Positions 24,910 through 37,467 are shown, counted from the first letter of the stretch. The stretch: DNA of 64,000 nucleotides from Delphinapterus leucas (GCF_002288925.2 NW_022098021.1:33734065-33798064); one strand, 5' to 3'. The notes: a model not told the origin generated them from the letters alone. Made by a program: numbers and translations.

Positions 24910-27900
24910 AAGATTTTGCATATGAGCAATACCATATGATATTTGTCTTTGTCTGACTTACTTCACTTAGTATGATAATCTCCAGGTCCATCCATGTTGC
25001 TGCAAATGGCATTATTTCATTCTTTTTTAATGGCTGAGTAATATTCCATTGTATATACGTACCACATCTTCTTTATCCATTCCTCTGTTGATGAACATTT
25101 ATGTTGCTTCCATGTCTTGGCTATTAGAAACAGTGCTGCAATGAACATTGAGGTGCATGTATTCATTCAAACCATAGTTTTCTCCAGATATATGCCCAGG
25201 AGTGGGACTGCTGGATCATATGATAGTTTTATCTTTAGTTTATTAAGGAAGCTCCATACTGTTCTCCATAGTGGCTGTACCAATTTACATTCTCACCAAC
25301 AGTGTAGGAGGATTCTCTTTTCTATATACCTAATCCAGCATTTATCATTTGTAGATTATATGATCATGGCCATTCTGACCGGAGTAAGGTGATGCATCAT
25401 TGTGGCTTTAATTTGCATTTTTCTAATAATTAGTGATGTTGAGCTTCTTTTCATGTTTTTTAGCCATCTGTATGTCTTCTTTGGAGAAATGTCTATTTAG
25501 ATCTTCTGCCTATTTTTTGATTGGGTTTTTTGGTTTTTTGATATTGAGCTGCATGAGCTGATGTAAATTTTGGAGATTAATCCCATGTCAGTCTCAACAT
25601 TTGCAAATATTTTCTCCAATTCTGTGGGTTGTCTTTTTATTTTGTTTATGGTTTCCTTTGTTGTGAAAAATATTTTAAGTTTCATTAGGTCCCATTTGTT
25701 TATTTTGCTTTTATTTCCATTACCTAGGAAATGGCTCAAAAATTATTGCTGTGATTTATGTCAGAGAGTGTTCAGCCTATGTTTTTCTCTAAGAGTTTTA
25801 TAGTATCCAGTCTTGCACTTAGGTCTTTAATCAATTTTGAGTTTGTTTATGTGTATGGTATTAAAGAAGGTTCTAATTTCATTTTTTTTACATGTAGCTG
25901 TCCAGTTTTCCCAGCACTATTTATTGAAGAGACTGCCTTTCAACTATTGTATAATCTTGCCTCCTTTGTTGCAGATTAATTGACCACAGGTGTGTGGGTT
26001 TATCTCTGGGCTTTCTATCCTGTTCCATTGATCTGTTTTTATGCCAGTACCATACTGTTTTGATGACTGTAGCTTTGTAGTATAGTCTGAAGCCAGGGAG
26101 CCTGATTCCTCCAGCTCAGTTTTTCTTTCTCAAGATTGCTTTGGCTATTTGGGGTCTTTTGTGTCTCCATACAAATTTTAAGATTTTTTTGTTCTACTTC
26201 TGTGAAAAATACCATTGGAAATTTGATATGTATTGCAGCAAATCTGTAGATTGCTTTGGATAGCATAGCCATTTTCACAATACCATTTCTTCCATTCCAA
26301 GAACATGGTATGTCTCTCCATCTGTTTGTGTCATCTTTGATTTCTTTCATTGATATCTTATAGTTTTCTAAGTACAAGTCTTTTGCCTCCTTAAGTAGGT
26401 ATATTCCTAGGTATTTTATTCTTTTTGATGTGATGATAAATGTGATTGTTTCCTTAATTTCTCTTTCTGTTCTTTTGTTGTTAGTGTATAGAAATGTAAT
26501 AGATGTCTGTGTGTTCATATCGTACCCTGCAACATTACCAAATTCATTGATGAGCTCTAGTAGTTTTCTGGTAGCATCTTTAGGATTTTCTGCATATATT
26601 ATCATGTCATCTGCATACAGTGACAGTTTTATACTTTCTTTTCCAATTTACATTCCTTTTATATCCTTTTCTGTGTTTATCCTGGCAAAGACTTCCAATA
26701 ATGTGTTGAGTAAAAGTGGAGAGTGTGGACATCCTTTTCTAGTTCCTGATCATTGAGGAAATGCTATCAGCTTTTCCACATTGAGCATGAGGCTAGATGT
26801 AGGTTTGTCATATATGGTATTTATTATGTTGATGTATGTTCCCTCTATGTCCACTTTCTGGAGACTATTTATCATAAATTTATGTTAAATTTTGTCAGAA
26901 GATTTTTCTGCATCTATTGAGATGGTCATATGGTTTTTATTCTTCAGTTTGTTGTCATATGTATCACATTGATTGCTTTGCAGATATTGAAAAATCCTTG
27001 CATCCCTGGGATAAATCCCACTTGACCATGATAATCCTTTTAATGTGTTTTTGGATTTGGTTTGCTACTATTTTGTTAAGTATTTTTTCCTCTATGTTCA
27101 TTAGTGATATTGGTCTGTAATTTTCTTCTTTTGTGGTATCTTTGCCTGGTTCTAGTATCAGGGTGAAGGTCACTCATAGAATGACTTTGGGTGTGTTCCT
27201 TCCTTGGAAATTTTTCATAATAGTCTCAGAAGGATAGTTGTTAACTCTTCTTTAAAACTTTGATAGAATTTGCCTGTGAAGCCATCTGGTCCTGGATTTT
27301 GTTTGTTGGGTGTTTTTAATCACAGTTTCAATTTCAGTACTTGTGATTGGTCTTTTCATATTTTCTATTTCTCCTTGGTTTGGTCCAGGGAGATTGTACC
27401 TTTCTAAGAATTTATCCATTCCTTCCAGGTTGCCCATTTTATTGGCATATAGTTGCTTGTGGTAGTCCCTCATGATCCTTTGTACTTCTGTGGTGTCTGT
27501 TGTAACTTCTTTAAACAAACAAAAAAAATATTTATTTACTTTTGCCCACATTGGGTCTTCATTGCTGTACATGGGTTCTCTTTAATTCGGAGAGGGGGGG
27601 CTGCTCTTCATTGTGGTGCATTGGCTTCTCATTGCTGTGGCTTCTCTTGTTGTAGAGCATGGGTTCTAGGCACGTGGGCTTCAGTAGTTGTGGCATGCAG
27701 GCTCAGTCCTTGTGGCTTGCAGGCTCTAGAGCAGAGGCTTGGTCGTTGTGGTGCATGGGCTTGGTTGCTCCACAGCATGTGGGATCTTCCAGGACCAGGG
27801 CGCGAACCTGTGTCCCTGCATTGGCAGGCAGAACCTTAACCACTGCACTACCAGGGAAGTCCAGCTTCTCGTTTTTCACTACTAATTTTATTGAATTGAG

Positions 27901-29054
27901 CTCTTTCCCTTTATTTCTTGATGTGTCTGGCTAAAGCTTTATCAATTTTGTTTATCTTCTCAAAGACCCAGCTTTTAGTTTCATTGATCTTTGCTATTGC
28001 TTTCTTCATCTCTATTTCATTTATTTCTTTTCTGATCTTTATGATTTTTTTTCCTTCTACTAACTTTGGATTTTGCTTGTTGTTCTTTCTCTAGTTGCTT
28101 TAGGTGTGTTGTTTACTTCACATTTTTCTTGTTTCCTGAAGTAAAGATTGTATTGCTATAAACTTCCATCTTAGAACTGCTTTTGCTGTGTCCCATAGGT
28201 TTTGGATCATCGTGCTTTATTTTTCATTTGTCTCAGTATATTTTTATTTCCTCTTTGATTTCTTCAGTGTTTCATTGTTTGTTTAGTAGCATATTGTTTA
28301 GCCTCCACATGTTTGTGCTTTCACAGTTTTATTGTCCTTGTAGTTGATTTCTAATCTCATAGTGTTTTGGTTGGAAAAGATGCTTGAAATGATTTGTTTT
28401 CTTAAATTTACCGAGGCTTGCTTTGTGACCCAAGATATGATCAGTCCTGGAGAATGTTCCATGTGCACGTGAGAAGAACATGTATTCTGCTGCTTTTGGA
28501 TACAATGCTATATAAATATCAATTAACTTTATCTAGTCTAATGTATCATTTAAGGCTTGTGTTTACTTATTTATTTTCTGTCTGGATGATCTGTCCATTG
28601 ATGAAAATGGGATATTAAAATCCTCCACTATCATTGGGTCACTGTAGATTTCTCCTTTTATGGCTGTTAATATTTGCCTTATATATTGGAGTACCCCTTT
28701 TTTTGGTGCATGTATATTTACAATTGTTATATCTTTTTCTTAGATTGATCCCTTAATCATTATGTAGTGTTTTTCTTTGTCTCTTGTAAAAGTTTTTTTT
28801 CTTTTTTAAAGTCTATTTTGTCTGATATGAAAATTGCTACTCCAGCTTTCTTTTGATTTCCATTTGCATGGAATACCTTTTCCATCCCCTCACTTTCAGT
28901 CTGTATGTGTTCCTAGATCTGAAGTAGTTCTCTTGTAGACAGCATATATATGGATTTTTTTTTAAATCCATTCAGCCTGTCCATGTCTTATGGATGGAGC
29001 ATTTAATCTGTTTACCTTTGAGGTAATTATTGATATGTATGTCCTTATTGCCAT
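24910..29054 (-). pseudogene. L1 ORF2 relic, minus strand, interrupted by SINE
   Basis: Start ATGGCAATAAGG at 29,054. The remaining fragments include an RT piece near 27,252-27,572 ([20 protein letters not shown]), 26,964-27,173 ([19 protein letters not shown]) and 26,039-26,605. The catalytic box is preserved as YADD (26,606-26,617, minus), the commonest form of this motif. A C-terminal part runs into 25,117. The SINE at 27,511 breaks the region before the RT palm, and frameshifts occur throughout. Confidence 0.87.
27511..27862 (-). mobile_element. CHR-type tRNA-derived SINE, long form, inside L1
   Basis: On the minus strand it begins ggacttccctggtagtgcag and ends in an A-rich tail containing 'aaacaaacaaaaaaaatatt' (as read on the plus strand). 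The host L1 reads on at both sides, with a short imperfect duplication aacttct (27,504-27,510) and agcttct (27,863-27,869). About 20 diagnostic differences from the copies at 20.85 and 63.1 kb suggest an older insertion. Confidence 0.9.
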
Positions 29055-29447
29055 TTTGTTAATTGTTTGAGTTTTTTGTTGTTGTTCTTTTTTCTTCCCT
29101 TCTTCTTTCGTTCTCTTCTCTTTTGATTTCCTGATTAACTTTAGTGTTGTGTTTGGATTCCTTTCTCTTTTTTTGTGTGTGTTTATCTATTTTAGATGTT
29201 GATTTGTGGTTACCATGAAGTTTTGTTATACCAGTCTATATATAAACAAAATTGTTTTAAGTGGCAGTTCTTTTATTTTCAAATGCATTTCCAATATGCT
29301 GCATTTGTACTATCTTCTCAAGTTTGCTGGTTTTGATATCATATTTGTGTGTGTATGGTTTCCTATTTTTACAGTATGTTTGCCTTTCCTGGTGAGCTTT
29401 TCTATTCATAATTTTATTGTTTCTCATTGTGGCCTTTTGTATTCCAC

Positions 29448-30357
29448 CTAGAGAAGTTCCATTAACATTTGTTGCAAAGCTGGTCTGGTGGTGCTGAATT
29501 CTCTAAGCTTTGCTTGTCTGTAAAGCTTTTGATTTATCCATTGAATCTGAATGAGAGCCTTGCTGGGTAGAGTAATCTTGTTTGTAAGTTTTTACCTGTC
29601 ATCATTTTAAATATATCATGCCACTCCCTTCTGGCCTGCAGAGTTTCTGCTGAAAAATCTGCTGATAACCTTATGGGAATTCCCTATTATGTTATTTGTT
29701 GCTTTTCCCTTGTTGATATTAATATTTTTTACTTGTACTTAATTTTTGTTAGTTTGATTAATATATGCCTTGGCATATTCCTCCTTGGTTTTATCCTCCC
29801 TGTGACTCTGCACTTCCTGGACTTGGCTGACTGTTTCTTTTCCCAAGTTACAGAAGTTTTCAGCTATTATCTTATTAAATATTATTTCAGGTCCTTTCTC
29901 TTTCTCTCCTCCTTCTGGGACGCCTATAATACAAATGTTGGTGTGTTTAATGTTGTCCCAGAGGTCTCTTAGACTGTCTTTATTTCTTTTCATTCTTTTT
30001 TCTTTATTCTGTTCCATGGCAGTGATTTCCACCATTCTGTCTTCCAGTTAACTTATCCGTTCTTCTGCCTCAGTTATTCTGCAATTGATTCCTTCTAGTG
30101 TATTTTTCATTTCATTTATTTTATTATTCATCTCTGTTTGTTTGTTCTTTAGTTCTTCTAGGTCTTTATTAAACATTTCTTTTATCTTCTAGGTAGGGCT
30201 GTGCCTCCATTCTTTTTGCAAGATCTTGCATCACCTTTATTATCATTACTCTGAATTCCTTTTTGGATAGATTGCCTATCTCTACTTCACTTAGTTGTTA
30301 TTCTGGGTATTTTTCTTGTTTCTTCAAGAAAAGGGATATATTCCTCTGCCATCTCAT
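29448..30357 (-). pseudogene. L1 ORF1 relic, minus strand
   Basis: The span of 910 bp from ATGAGATGGCAG (30,357) to the TAG (29,448-29,450) matches the 911 bp of ORF1 in the youngest copy. A partial frame (29,739-30,035) encodes the end of the coiled coil and the RRM start: KRNKDSLRDLWDNIKHTNIC, then IIGVPEGGEKEKG. ORF1p is the trimeric RNA chaperone of L1; this copy is frameshifted. Confidence 0.83.
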
Positions 30358-31345
30358 TTTGTCTAAATTTCTGTGATTGCGGTTTCTGTTCCACCAGCTG
30401 CAGAGTTGTAGTTCTTCTTGCTTCTGCTGTCTATCTGCTGGTGGCTGAGGCTGTGTAAGAGGCTTGTGTGGGCCTAATGGTGGGAGGGACTGATCCTTGT
30501 TAACTGCTGGGTGGAGCTGGATCTTGTTCCTCTAGTGGGCAGGGCTGTGTCAAGGGTTGTGTTTACCGGGCCACTGTTTGCTCAGGAAGACTTTAAGCAG
30601 TCTGCATACTGATGGATGTGTCTGAGTTCCCACCCTGTTGGTTGTTTGGCCTGAGGTGTCCCAGCACTGGAGCCTTGTGGCTGTGAGTGGGACCAGACCT
30701 TGGTGAGAAAATGTCAGCCTCCAGGAGGGCTCACGCCAAAGAGTACTCCCCAAAACTATTGCTACCAGTGTCTTTGTACCCGCAATGAGCCACAACCACC
30801 CCTCCCTCTGCAGGAGACCCTCTAATACTAGCCCAGTCTAGTAAGTCTGGCCCAGTCTCTTATGAGTTCTTGGTGTATATGAGACCTTGTGTGTGCCCTC
30901 CAAGAATTGAGTTTCTGTTTCTCCCAGTCCTGTGGAATTTCTGTGATCAAATCCTGCTGGCCTTCAAAACCAGTTTCTCTGGGCGATCCTCCTCCCATTG
31001 CCAGACCCCCAGGCTGGAAAGCCTGATGTGGGGGCTCAGAACTTTCACTCCTGTGAGAGAACATCTGTGATATAGTTATTTCACAGTTTGTGAGTTGCCA
31101 ACTTGGTGGTTATGGATTTTGATTTTATCATGATGGCAGCCCCCCCATTGTCTTGCTGTGGCTTTTTCTTTGTCTTTTGACGTAGGATATCTTTTTTGGT
31201 AAGTACCAGCAGGTTTTGTTTTGTTTTGTTTTATGTTTTTGTTTGTTTGTCTATGGTTGTTCAGCAGTTAGTTGTGATTTTGGTGTTTTTATAAGAAGAG
31301 GTGAGCTTCCGTCCTTCTGTTCCACGAACTTGTCTCCATCTCCAG
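30358..31345 (-). promoter_or_regulatory. Old L1 5' UTR, minus strand
   Basis: Moderately GC-rich leader upstream of ORF1 with low stop density, which explains the spurious frames here on both strands. It would have directed transcription leftward from about 31,345. CpG content is largely lost. Confidence 0.65.
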
Positions 31346-32119
31346 GGTTAATATTTTAAAACAAACGATTTTGCTGCTAAGGGGTTGAAGACTCTTGTTT
31401 TAGGAAAATGGATTAGAGCAGGTTAAAACTCAGAGAGGATGATGTTGAAACTCAAAATCAGCTTCTTGTAGCACTAGGCTCTGCATACCTTTGCTTCACA
31501 CCAAGATGGGTTCTCCCTCCATATTACATATATAAATATTGTTGTACGTGTATTCTTTCATTTAATAATCAGTTTTTCTATCCCAGTTATTATTGTATGT
31601 AGGAAGCAGAGGCTTACAAACTTTGGAAACAATAGATTTTTATCTAAGCTTAACTATAACAGTTTATTTTCAAGTAACACAGGAATTTGCATAGTAGAAA
31701 AGAAAAAAAATATGCAAGATATTAAGGAAGGGAATTTACAAATATACTCTAAGTAAGTTTAGAAAGGGGACTGAAAGGGAACTGTTTTATTCTTGTTTTT
31801 ATTCTAATTTTACCAGAAATATAGAATTGAGTTAACCATGTCCCTCAATAATAACATGTTAGTATATAATTTCTCCTTGCATAATCTATTTTATATGGTT
31901 TTCTTTGTTTAATTTTCACCTTCAGCTCTCATGCTCAACACCTTGCATGGCTCCTTTTCCCATAGACTGTTAGATTTTAAGTTAGTCTTTCCAATCCCCC
32001 TTTTACACAATTATTTGCATTTGTTTCAATCTGTGCATTTTTAAAGTGCATTTTAAAAATATTAAGTGCATTTTAAAATGCACTTAATAGTATTAAGTGC
32101 ATTTTAAAAATAAGTTAAT
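31346..32119. other. Spacer between divergent L1 5' ends
   Basis: About 770 bp of AT-rich sequence with no gene, bounded by a minus-strand L1 5' end and a plus-strand L1 5' region. Its right edge contains the palindrome listed next. Confidence 0.6.
32042..32113. repeat. Palindrome (30 bp, perfect) with flanking direct repeats
   Basis: The core 32,060-32,089 is a perfect palindrome with 15-bp arms (left arm tattaagtgcatttt) and no spacer. The unit aagtgcattttaaaa occurs three times in direct orientation in 32,042-32,110, with the palindrome over the middle copy. This is a simple local rearrangement structure and has no coding content. Confidence 0.95.
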
Positions 32120-32625
32120 GGTCCTGGCACTGGCATCCTTCAAAGAAGCTCCAGGTGTGGGAGACCAGACTCACCCACCAGGGTGTCCACAGCAGTTGTA
32201 CCCAAGCCTCACAGCCAGCTTCCCTGGGGACCAAACACACCCACCAGAGTGCCAAATCAATTGAGTCCAACCACAATAGAAGAGCACATATCATTCACAG
32301 AGGGGATATCCCTGGAGCACTTGTTTCTGGTGACTGGCAAGATTGCACCACTGGGCCCCACAGGACACCTTCCACATGAGACTACTCTTCAAAGACCTTG
32401 AGACATAGCTGATATACCTAATACACAGAAATTAGCACAGAGAATTATTCAAAAATGAGGAGAAAAAAGAACACCTTCCAAATGAAAGAATACAACAAAA
32501 CCTCTGGAAATAACTAAACAAAACAGAGACAAACAAGTTACCAGATTAAGGATTTAAAGGAATAATCATAAAGATGGTCACAAAATTCAGGAGAAGAATG
32601 CATGAACTCAATTCACACACCAGCC
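32120..32625 (+). mobile_element. L1 5' UTR/ORF1 N-terminal fragment
   Basis: The leader ('actcacccaccagggtgtcc', 'gggatatccctggagcactt') runs into an ORF1-like start ATGAGGAGAAAAAAG near 32,455 and ORF1 N-terminal sequence, then stops at about 32,625 where a second leader of the same kind begins. It is either a separate truncated L1 or an internal duplication of the following element. Confidence 0.65.
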
Positions 32626-34412
32626 CTAGAATCTCTCAGACCCTAGAGTCAGCTGTGCCAGGACTTAGACCTGCTCACCAGTGATCAGCAGCCTCTGAAT
32701 TAGGCAGGGTCTGGCAACCAACCAGGTAGGGGACAGCCATACCCACCAGCACACCCATGGTAGTTAGCCTTTCTACAACAGAAGGGCCCATGCAGGCCAC
32801 ATAGGGGATATACCTAGAGCATATAGCTCTGGTGAACAGAGAGGAGTGTGATGCTGGGTCACATAAGATACCTTCTACATATGCCCCCTTTTCCGAGATC
32901 AGAAAACATAACCAATCTAACTAATACATAGAGATGTAAAAGAGACTCAGGAAAAATGAGGTAACAGAGGAATATTTTTGAGATAAAGGAACAAGATAAA
33001 GCCCCAGTAGAAAATCTAAGGGAAATGGAGATAACAATCTATCCAAGGTAATGGATAAAGATAACGACCATAAAGATGTTCAATGAACTGACTGTAAAGA
33101 TGTTCAATGAACTAAGGAGAAGAATGAATGAACACAGTGCGAAGTTTAAAAGGATTTAGAAAGTATAAGAAGAAACTAACAGAGCTGAATACTACAATAA
33201 CTGAAATAAAAAATACACTATATGGAATCAATAATAGATTAGGTGATACAGATAAATGGATCAGTGAACTGGTACACAAGGTAGTGGAAATCACTCAAAC
33301 TGAACAACAGGAAAAAGGTATTTAAAAAAATGAAGACAGTTTAAGAGACCACTGGGAAAACATCAAGTGTTGTCAGGTGCAACATTTTCATTACAGGGGA
33401 CGTAAGAATGAAAAGAGAGAGTGAAAGCTACAGAGAACTTATTTAAAGACATAAAGTTGAAAAATTCACTAAACTGGGAAAGGAAGCAGACATCCAGGTC
33501 TGGAAAGCACAGAGAGACTAAAACAAGATCAGCCTAAAGATGTCAGCACCTAGACACATTGTAATTAAAATAGCAAAAATTTAAGATTAAGAGAGTATAT
33601 TAAAAGTTCCAAAAGGAAAAGCAAGTTGTTATGTCCAGGGGAACTCCCATAAGACTATGAACTGACATTTCAGCAGAAACTCTGCAGGACAGAAAGTAAT
33701 GGCACAATATATTTAAAATAATAATAAGAAAAAAGCCTACAACCAAGAATACGCAGTAAGGCTATCATTCATATTTGAAAGAGAGATAAAGAGTTTTACA
33801 GACAAAAGCTAAAAGAGTTCAGAACCACTAAACTGGCTTTACATGAAATGTTAAAAAGGCATCTTTAAGTGGAAAAGAAAAGACCAGAACTAGAAATAAG
33901 AAAATTACAAAAGGAAAAATCTCATTGGTAATGGCAAGTATACAGCAAAGTTCAACCACTTATAAAGCTAGTAGGAAGGATAAAAGCCAAGTAGTAAATC
34001 ATCTATATTCACAATAAGTAGTTAAGGAATACACACAAAAAAAGATGTAAATATGATGTCAAAAATTATATGTAAGAGTGGGATTAAAATTTAAGTTTGT
34101 TAAAATGTGTTTGAACTTTAGAAAACAGTGACTTAAAATAATCATGTATATATACAGATAGCTACATACAAACCTCATGGTAACCACAAACCAGAAATCT
34201 ATAATAGATACACACACATAAAAGAGAAAAGAATTCAAACATAACAGTAAAGATCATAATCAAATCACAAAGGAAGAGAGCAAAAGAAGAAGAAAAAACA
34301 AAAAAGAACTACAGAAACAATCCTAAAACAATTAACAAAATGGCAATAATTGCATGCCCATGAATAATTACTTTAAATGTAAACAGACTAAATGTGCCAA
34401 TAAAAAGACATT
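32626..34412 (+). mobile_element. Old L1 LINE, 5' part (continues at 42,674)
   Basis: The leader (32,626-32,956) is followed by an ORF1 relic (about 32,957-33,868), an inter-ORF spacer of 471 bp and the first codons of ORF2 (ATG 34,340). The element is cut at 34,412 by a younger L1. Its ORF2 resumes at 42,674 after an exact 12-bp duplication taaaaagacatt (34,401-34,412 and 42,662-42,673). Confidence 0.87.
32957..33868 (+). pseudogene. L1 ORF1 relic
   Basis: Start ATGAGGTAACAG (stop at codon 3) and end at the TAA 33,866-33,868 give a span of 912 bp, the same as the other ORF1 copies. A frame at 33,128-33,325 encodes part of the coiled coil (LTELNTTITEIKNTLYGINN). A 19-bp block taaagatgttcaatgaact is repeated at 33,071 and 33,095 by local duplication. 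Confidence 0.8.
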
Positions 34413-36105
34413 TATGAGTCTCGCACCTGCACCTGGGAACTAGGAAGGGCCCTCACCAGTGCTGGCTCTCTTGTGCCCACAGCCACCAGATACCATGTGA
34501 GCCCTGTTCTCACTGGGACTCCTGTGACCCCGGTCACTGCTGTCTCTGCACCCATTCCTTTCCAGAGGAGGCTTGTGTGCTCCAAGGCAGCCTCAGGAGC
34601 AGACACCTGTGGGTGACCCACACACAGAGGTGGGGCTGAAGTCGCAGCTTACCACTAGGGGCTATGCAACCAAGGAAGAAAAGCTGAAATCTCTCCTTGC
34701 AGCTGTGCAAACTTCAAATTGACATCCCCATGACCAGCTTTGTAAACTCAATAGCTACAGAACATCTGAATGGACAACAAGTGCTCCCACAGTGGGTCTA
34801 GCTTTAGCAGCTGTAGACTTTGTGGTAACATACATGTGGGGGTTGGGCCAGGCCACATTCTGAGATACCTCAATATCACACACAGTGGGTCCAGATCCAT
34901 GATTACTGCAATCCTAGGACCTGACTGCAGTGGATCTATGCTGGTGGCCTGGTGAAAACAACATCTCAGAGACACCAGGGTCAATTGGCATACCCATAGT
35001 TAAGGTTGGGTTGAGAGCAGTGTAATCTGAGAGATGAAAGGTGACACAACAGAGCACATCCACAGGTGAACAGCTCAAGAATAGGAATACTCAGTGGCTT
35101 CTCTAACAGTGGGAGTGCTCCAATCCCATGTACCTCACACAACAGATCAGAAATACAGTGAAGAAACAGATCTGGGAACCTCTACTACAACAACTAGGGA
35201 GCAGAACCCACCTCTGACAGTGACAACCACAGAGCAAAAGGGAGGCCCTGCTCAATATCCAGTGCAGGCTCTGGTCGCAGCATAAGTCACACCTCTTATA
35301 AAAGGGATAATGGCCTGCATACACTGAGGAAAGAGATGGCAGATATCTATACTAAAAACAACACTTGCACCAAAAAATGTTAAACACACTGAGACTACAC
35401 AGAGAGACGTTCCCACATAAAAATAGCCCTCCAAGACAGTCTGAAAGTCTGGCATTGATGGAAGAACCCCGAGAGCATTTAGCCTTCAAGGCCAGCATGT
35501 GTTGAGTGCAGGAGCTCCACAGGACAGGGGGAAATAGAGACTCCACTCTTGCAGGACACACACAAGATTTCACGTGCACTGGGATCCAGCACAAAGCAGT
35601 ACCTCCATAGGAACTGGGGCTACTCCTACCTTTGGATCTTGGAGGGTGTCCTGAGGAGGCAAAGGTCAACTATAGCTCACTGTGAGGACAAGGACACCGG
35701 GAGTGTAAGTCTGAGGCGGTATTGACCAGGGTGAGCTCTCCTAGAGATAAACATTTTGGCACCAAGACCCAGCCCTACCCAACAACCTGCAGGTTCCAGT
35801 GTTGGAAAGACTCAAACCAAACAGCCACCAAGATAGCAACACAGCCCCACCCAGCAGAAGATAGGCTGCCTAAAGGTGTACAGAATTCACAGACAACTAA
35901 AAACACACCCCTTGATGTGGCCTTGCCCATCAGAGGGACAAGACCCAGCTCACCAAACAGAGGGCAGGCACAAGTCTCTCCCACCAGGAACCCTGCACAA
36001 TTACCTGGTCCAAACTCACCCACCAGGGGGCAGATGCCAGAAGCAAGAGGAACTACAGTCCTGTAGCCTGTGGAAAGGAGACCACAAACACAGTAAAAAG
36101 ACAAA
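34413..36105 (+). promoter_or_regulatory. L1 5' UTR
   Basis: GC-moderate leader sharing phrases with the youngest copy's leader ('ctgtgaccccggtcactgct', 'ttccagaggaggcttgtgtg' versus 'tcttccgcggagcctgcg'). Because the extreme 5' start with the 'gatggcgg' motif is missing, this insertion was slightly 5'-truncated. Frames on both strands here (for example 35,775-36,164 minus) are incidental. Confidence 0.7.
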
Positions 36106-37467
36106 ATGAGATGACAAAAAATATGTTGCAAAAGAAGGATCAAGATAAAAACCCACAGGAACAACCAAATGAAGAGAAGATAGTCAATCTACTTGAAAAA
36201 CTATTCAGAGTAATGATAATAAATTCAGACAAAAAAAATGCACAACATGAGAGTTGTGACTTAAGTTTTATTTGGGGCAAAATGTGGACTATAGCCTGAG
36301 AAACAGCATTTCAGATAACTCTGAGAAACTGCTCCAAAGAGGTAAGGGGGAAGGTCAGCATATATGTGATTTTGGTGAAGATGGAGTACATGCAATCAAA
36401 CACATATTTTTTTGGAGAAGGTCTCATGAGGGTTTCTGCTAGTCATGAGGAGCAGATGTCACCATGAAGACATTTAATACTTTTCTAGATATGAGGAGAT
36501 GCAAGAATTGGGTGCATAAAATCAGCTCCTGAAAATATCTATCTGAAGATATGTTCTGCCAGTTTTTCTCAGAGCACAGGGTGCCTCATTCCTGATCTCC
36601 ACCCTGAATTCCTTTCAGGGGATGTTGAAAGTAAGCATCTGCATTGGCACAAAATGTAATACTTGTATAGGTAGATGGCAAGTGCCCATGGCAAGTGCCA
36701 ATTTGTAGTTGACACAAAGATGATCAAAAGTCTCCAAAAAATAAAGGAGGCACAGATTGAGAAGGTACAAAAAATGTTTAAAAAGGAACTACAAGATTTA
36801 AAGAACAAACAAACAGAGATGAACAATACAATAACTGAAATAAAAAAAATACACTAAAAGGAATCAATAACAGAATAACTGAGGCAGAAGAACAGATAAG
36901 TGAGCTGGAAGACAAAGTGGTGGAACTCACTGCCACAGAAGAGAATTAAAAAAAAAAAAGAATGAAAAGAAATGAGGACAGTCTCAGAGACAACTGGGAC
37001 AATATTAAAACACACCACCATTCACATTATAGGGGTCCCAGAAGGAGAAGTGAAAGAGAAAGAGCTGCAAAATATTTGAAGGTATTATAACTGAAAACTT
37101 CCCTAACATGAGAAAGGAAACTCCAGTCCAGGAAGCAGACAATCTCACACAGGATGAACCCAAGGAGGAACATGCTGAGACACATTAATAAAACTGATAA
37201 AAATTAAAGACAGTGAAAAAATATAAATCAACAAGGGAAAAGCAACAAATAACGTACAAGGGGACCCCATAAGGCTATCAGCTGATTTTTCAGCAGAAAC
37301 TCTGCAGGTCAGAAGGAAGAGGCATGATATATTTAAAGTGATGAAAGGGAAAAACCTACAAACAAGATTACTGAGGAAGGCTCTCATTCATCTTCAAGAG
37401 GAAAATCAAAACTTTATAGACAAGCAAAAACTAAGAGAACTCAGCACTACTAAACCAGCTTTACAAC
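36106..37467 (+). pseudogene. L1 ORF1 relic, split by a 490-bp insertion
   Basis: Start ATGAGATGACAA (36,106) with an early TGA. The N-terminal part continues to about 36,226 and resumes near 36,720. Coiled-coil residues lie in 36,675-36,857 (FKKELQDLKNKQTEMNNTIT) and the CTD in 37,338-37,538 ends in TTKPALQHKR. The last codons (…MLKELL) are deleted at 37,467, fusing ORF1 directly to the inter-ORF spacer. Confidence 0.83.
36227..36720. mobile_element. Unclassified interspersed insertion, possible solo LTR
   Basis: ORF1 of the host L1 is interrupted by about 490 bp unrelated to L1. The insert begins near 'tgcacaacatgagagttgtg' and ends near 'tttgtagttgacaca', so it could be written as TG...CA, the usual ends of a retroviral-type LTR. 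I find no internal coding region and no convincing short target duplication. I associate the phrase 'gttttatttggggcaaaatg' with a repeat recurring in cetartiodactyl DNA, but I cannot name it reliably. Confidence 0.45.

Larger units (their letters stand above)
24571..31345 (-). mobile_element. Full-length old L1 LINE, minus strand, carrying a SINE
   Basis: On the minus strand the order is 5' UTR (31,345-30,358), ORF1 relic (30,357-29,448), spacer of 393 bp, ORF2 relic (29,054 to about 24,910) and 3' UTR ending at the A-rich block near 24,571. The 5' end begins close to 'ctggagatggagacaagttc', a decayed form of the 'gaagatggcgg' start of the youngest L1. A SINE of about 350 bp interrupts ORF2. 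No clear target-site duplication was found. Confidence 0.88.

Noticed and set aside
32042..32113. CRISPR-like array or integration site
   Set aside because: Only three short copies with no regular spacers, in a mammalian genome; local slippage explains it better.
35352..36164. Minus-strand frames of 105 and 129 codons
   Set aside because: They are in the 5' UTR of an L1 with low stop density and show no domain or conservation clue.
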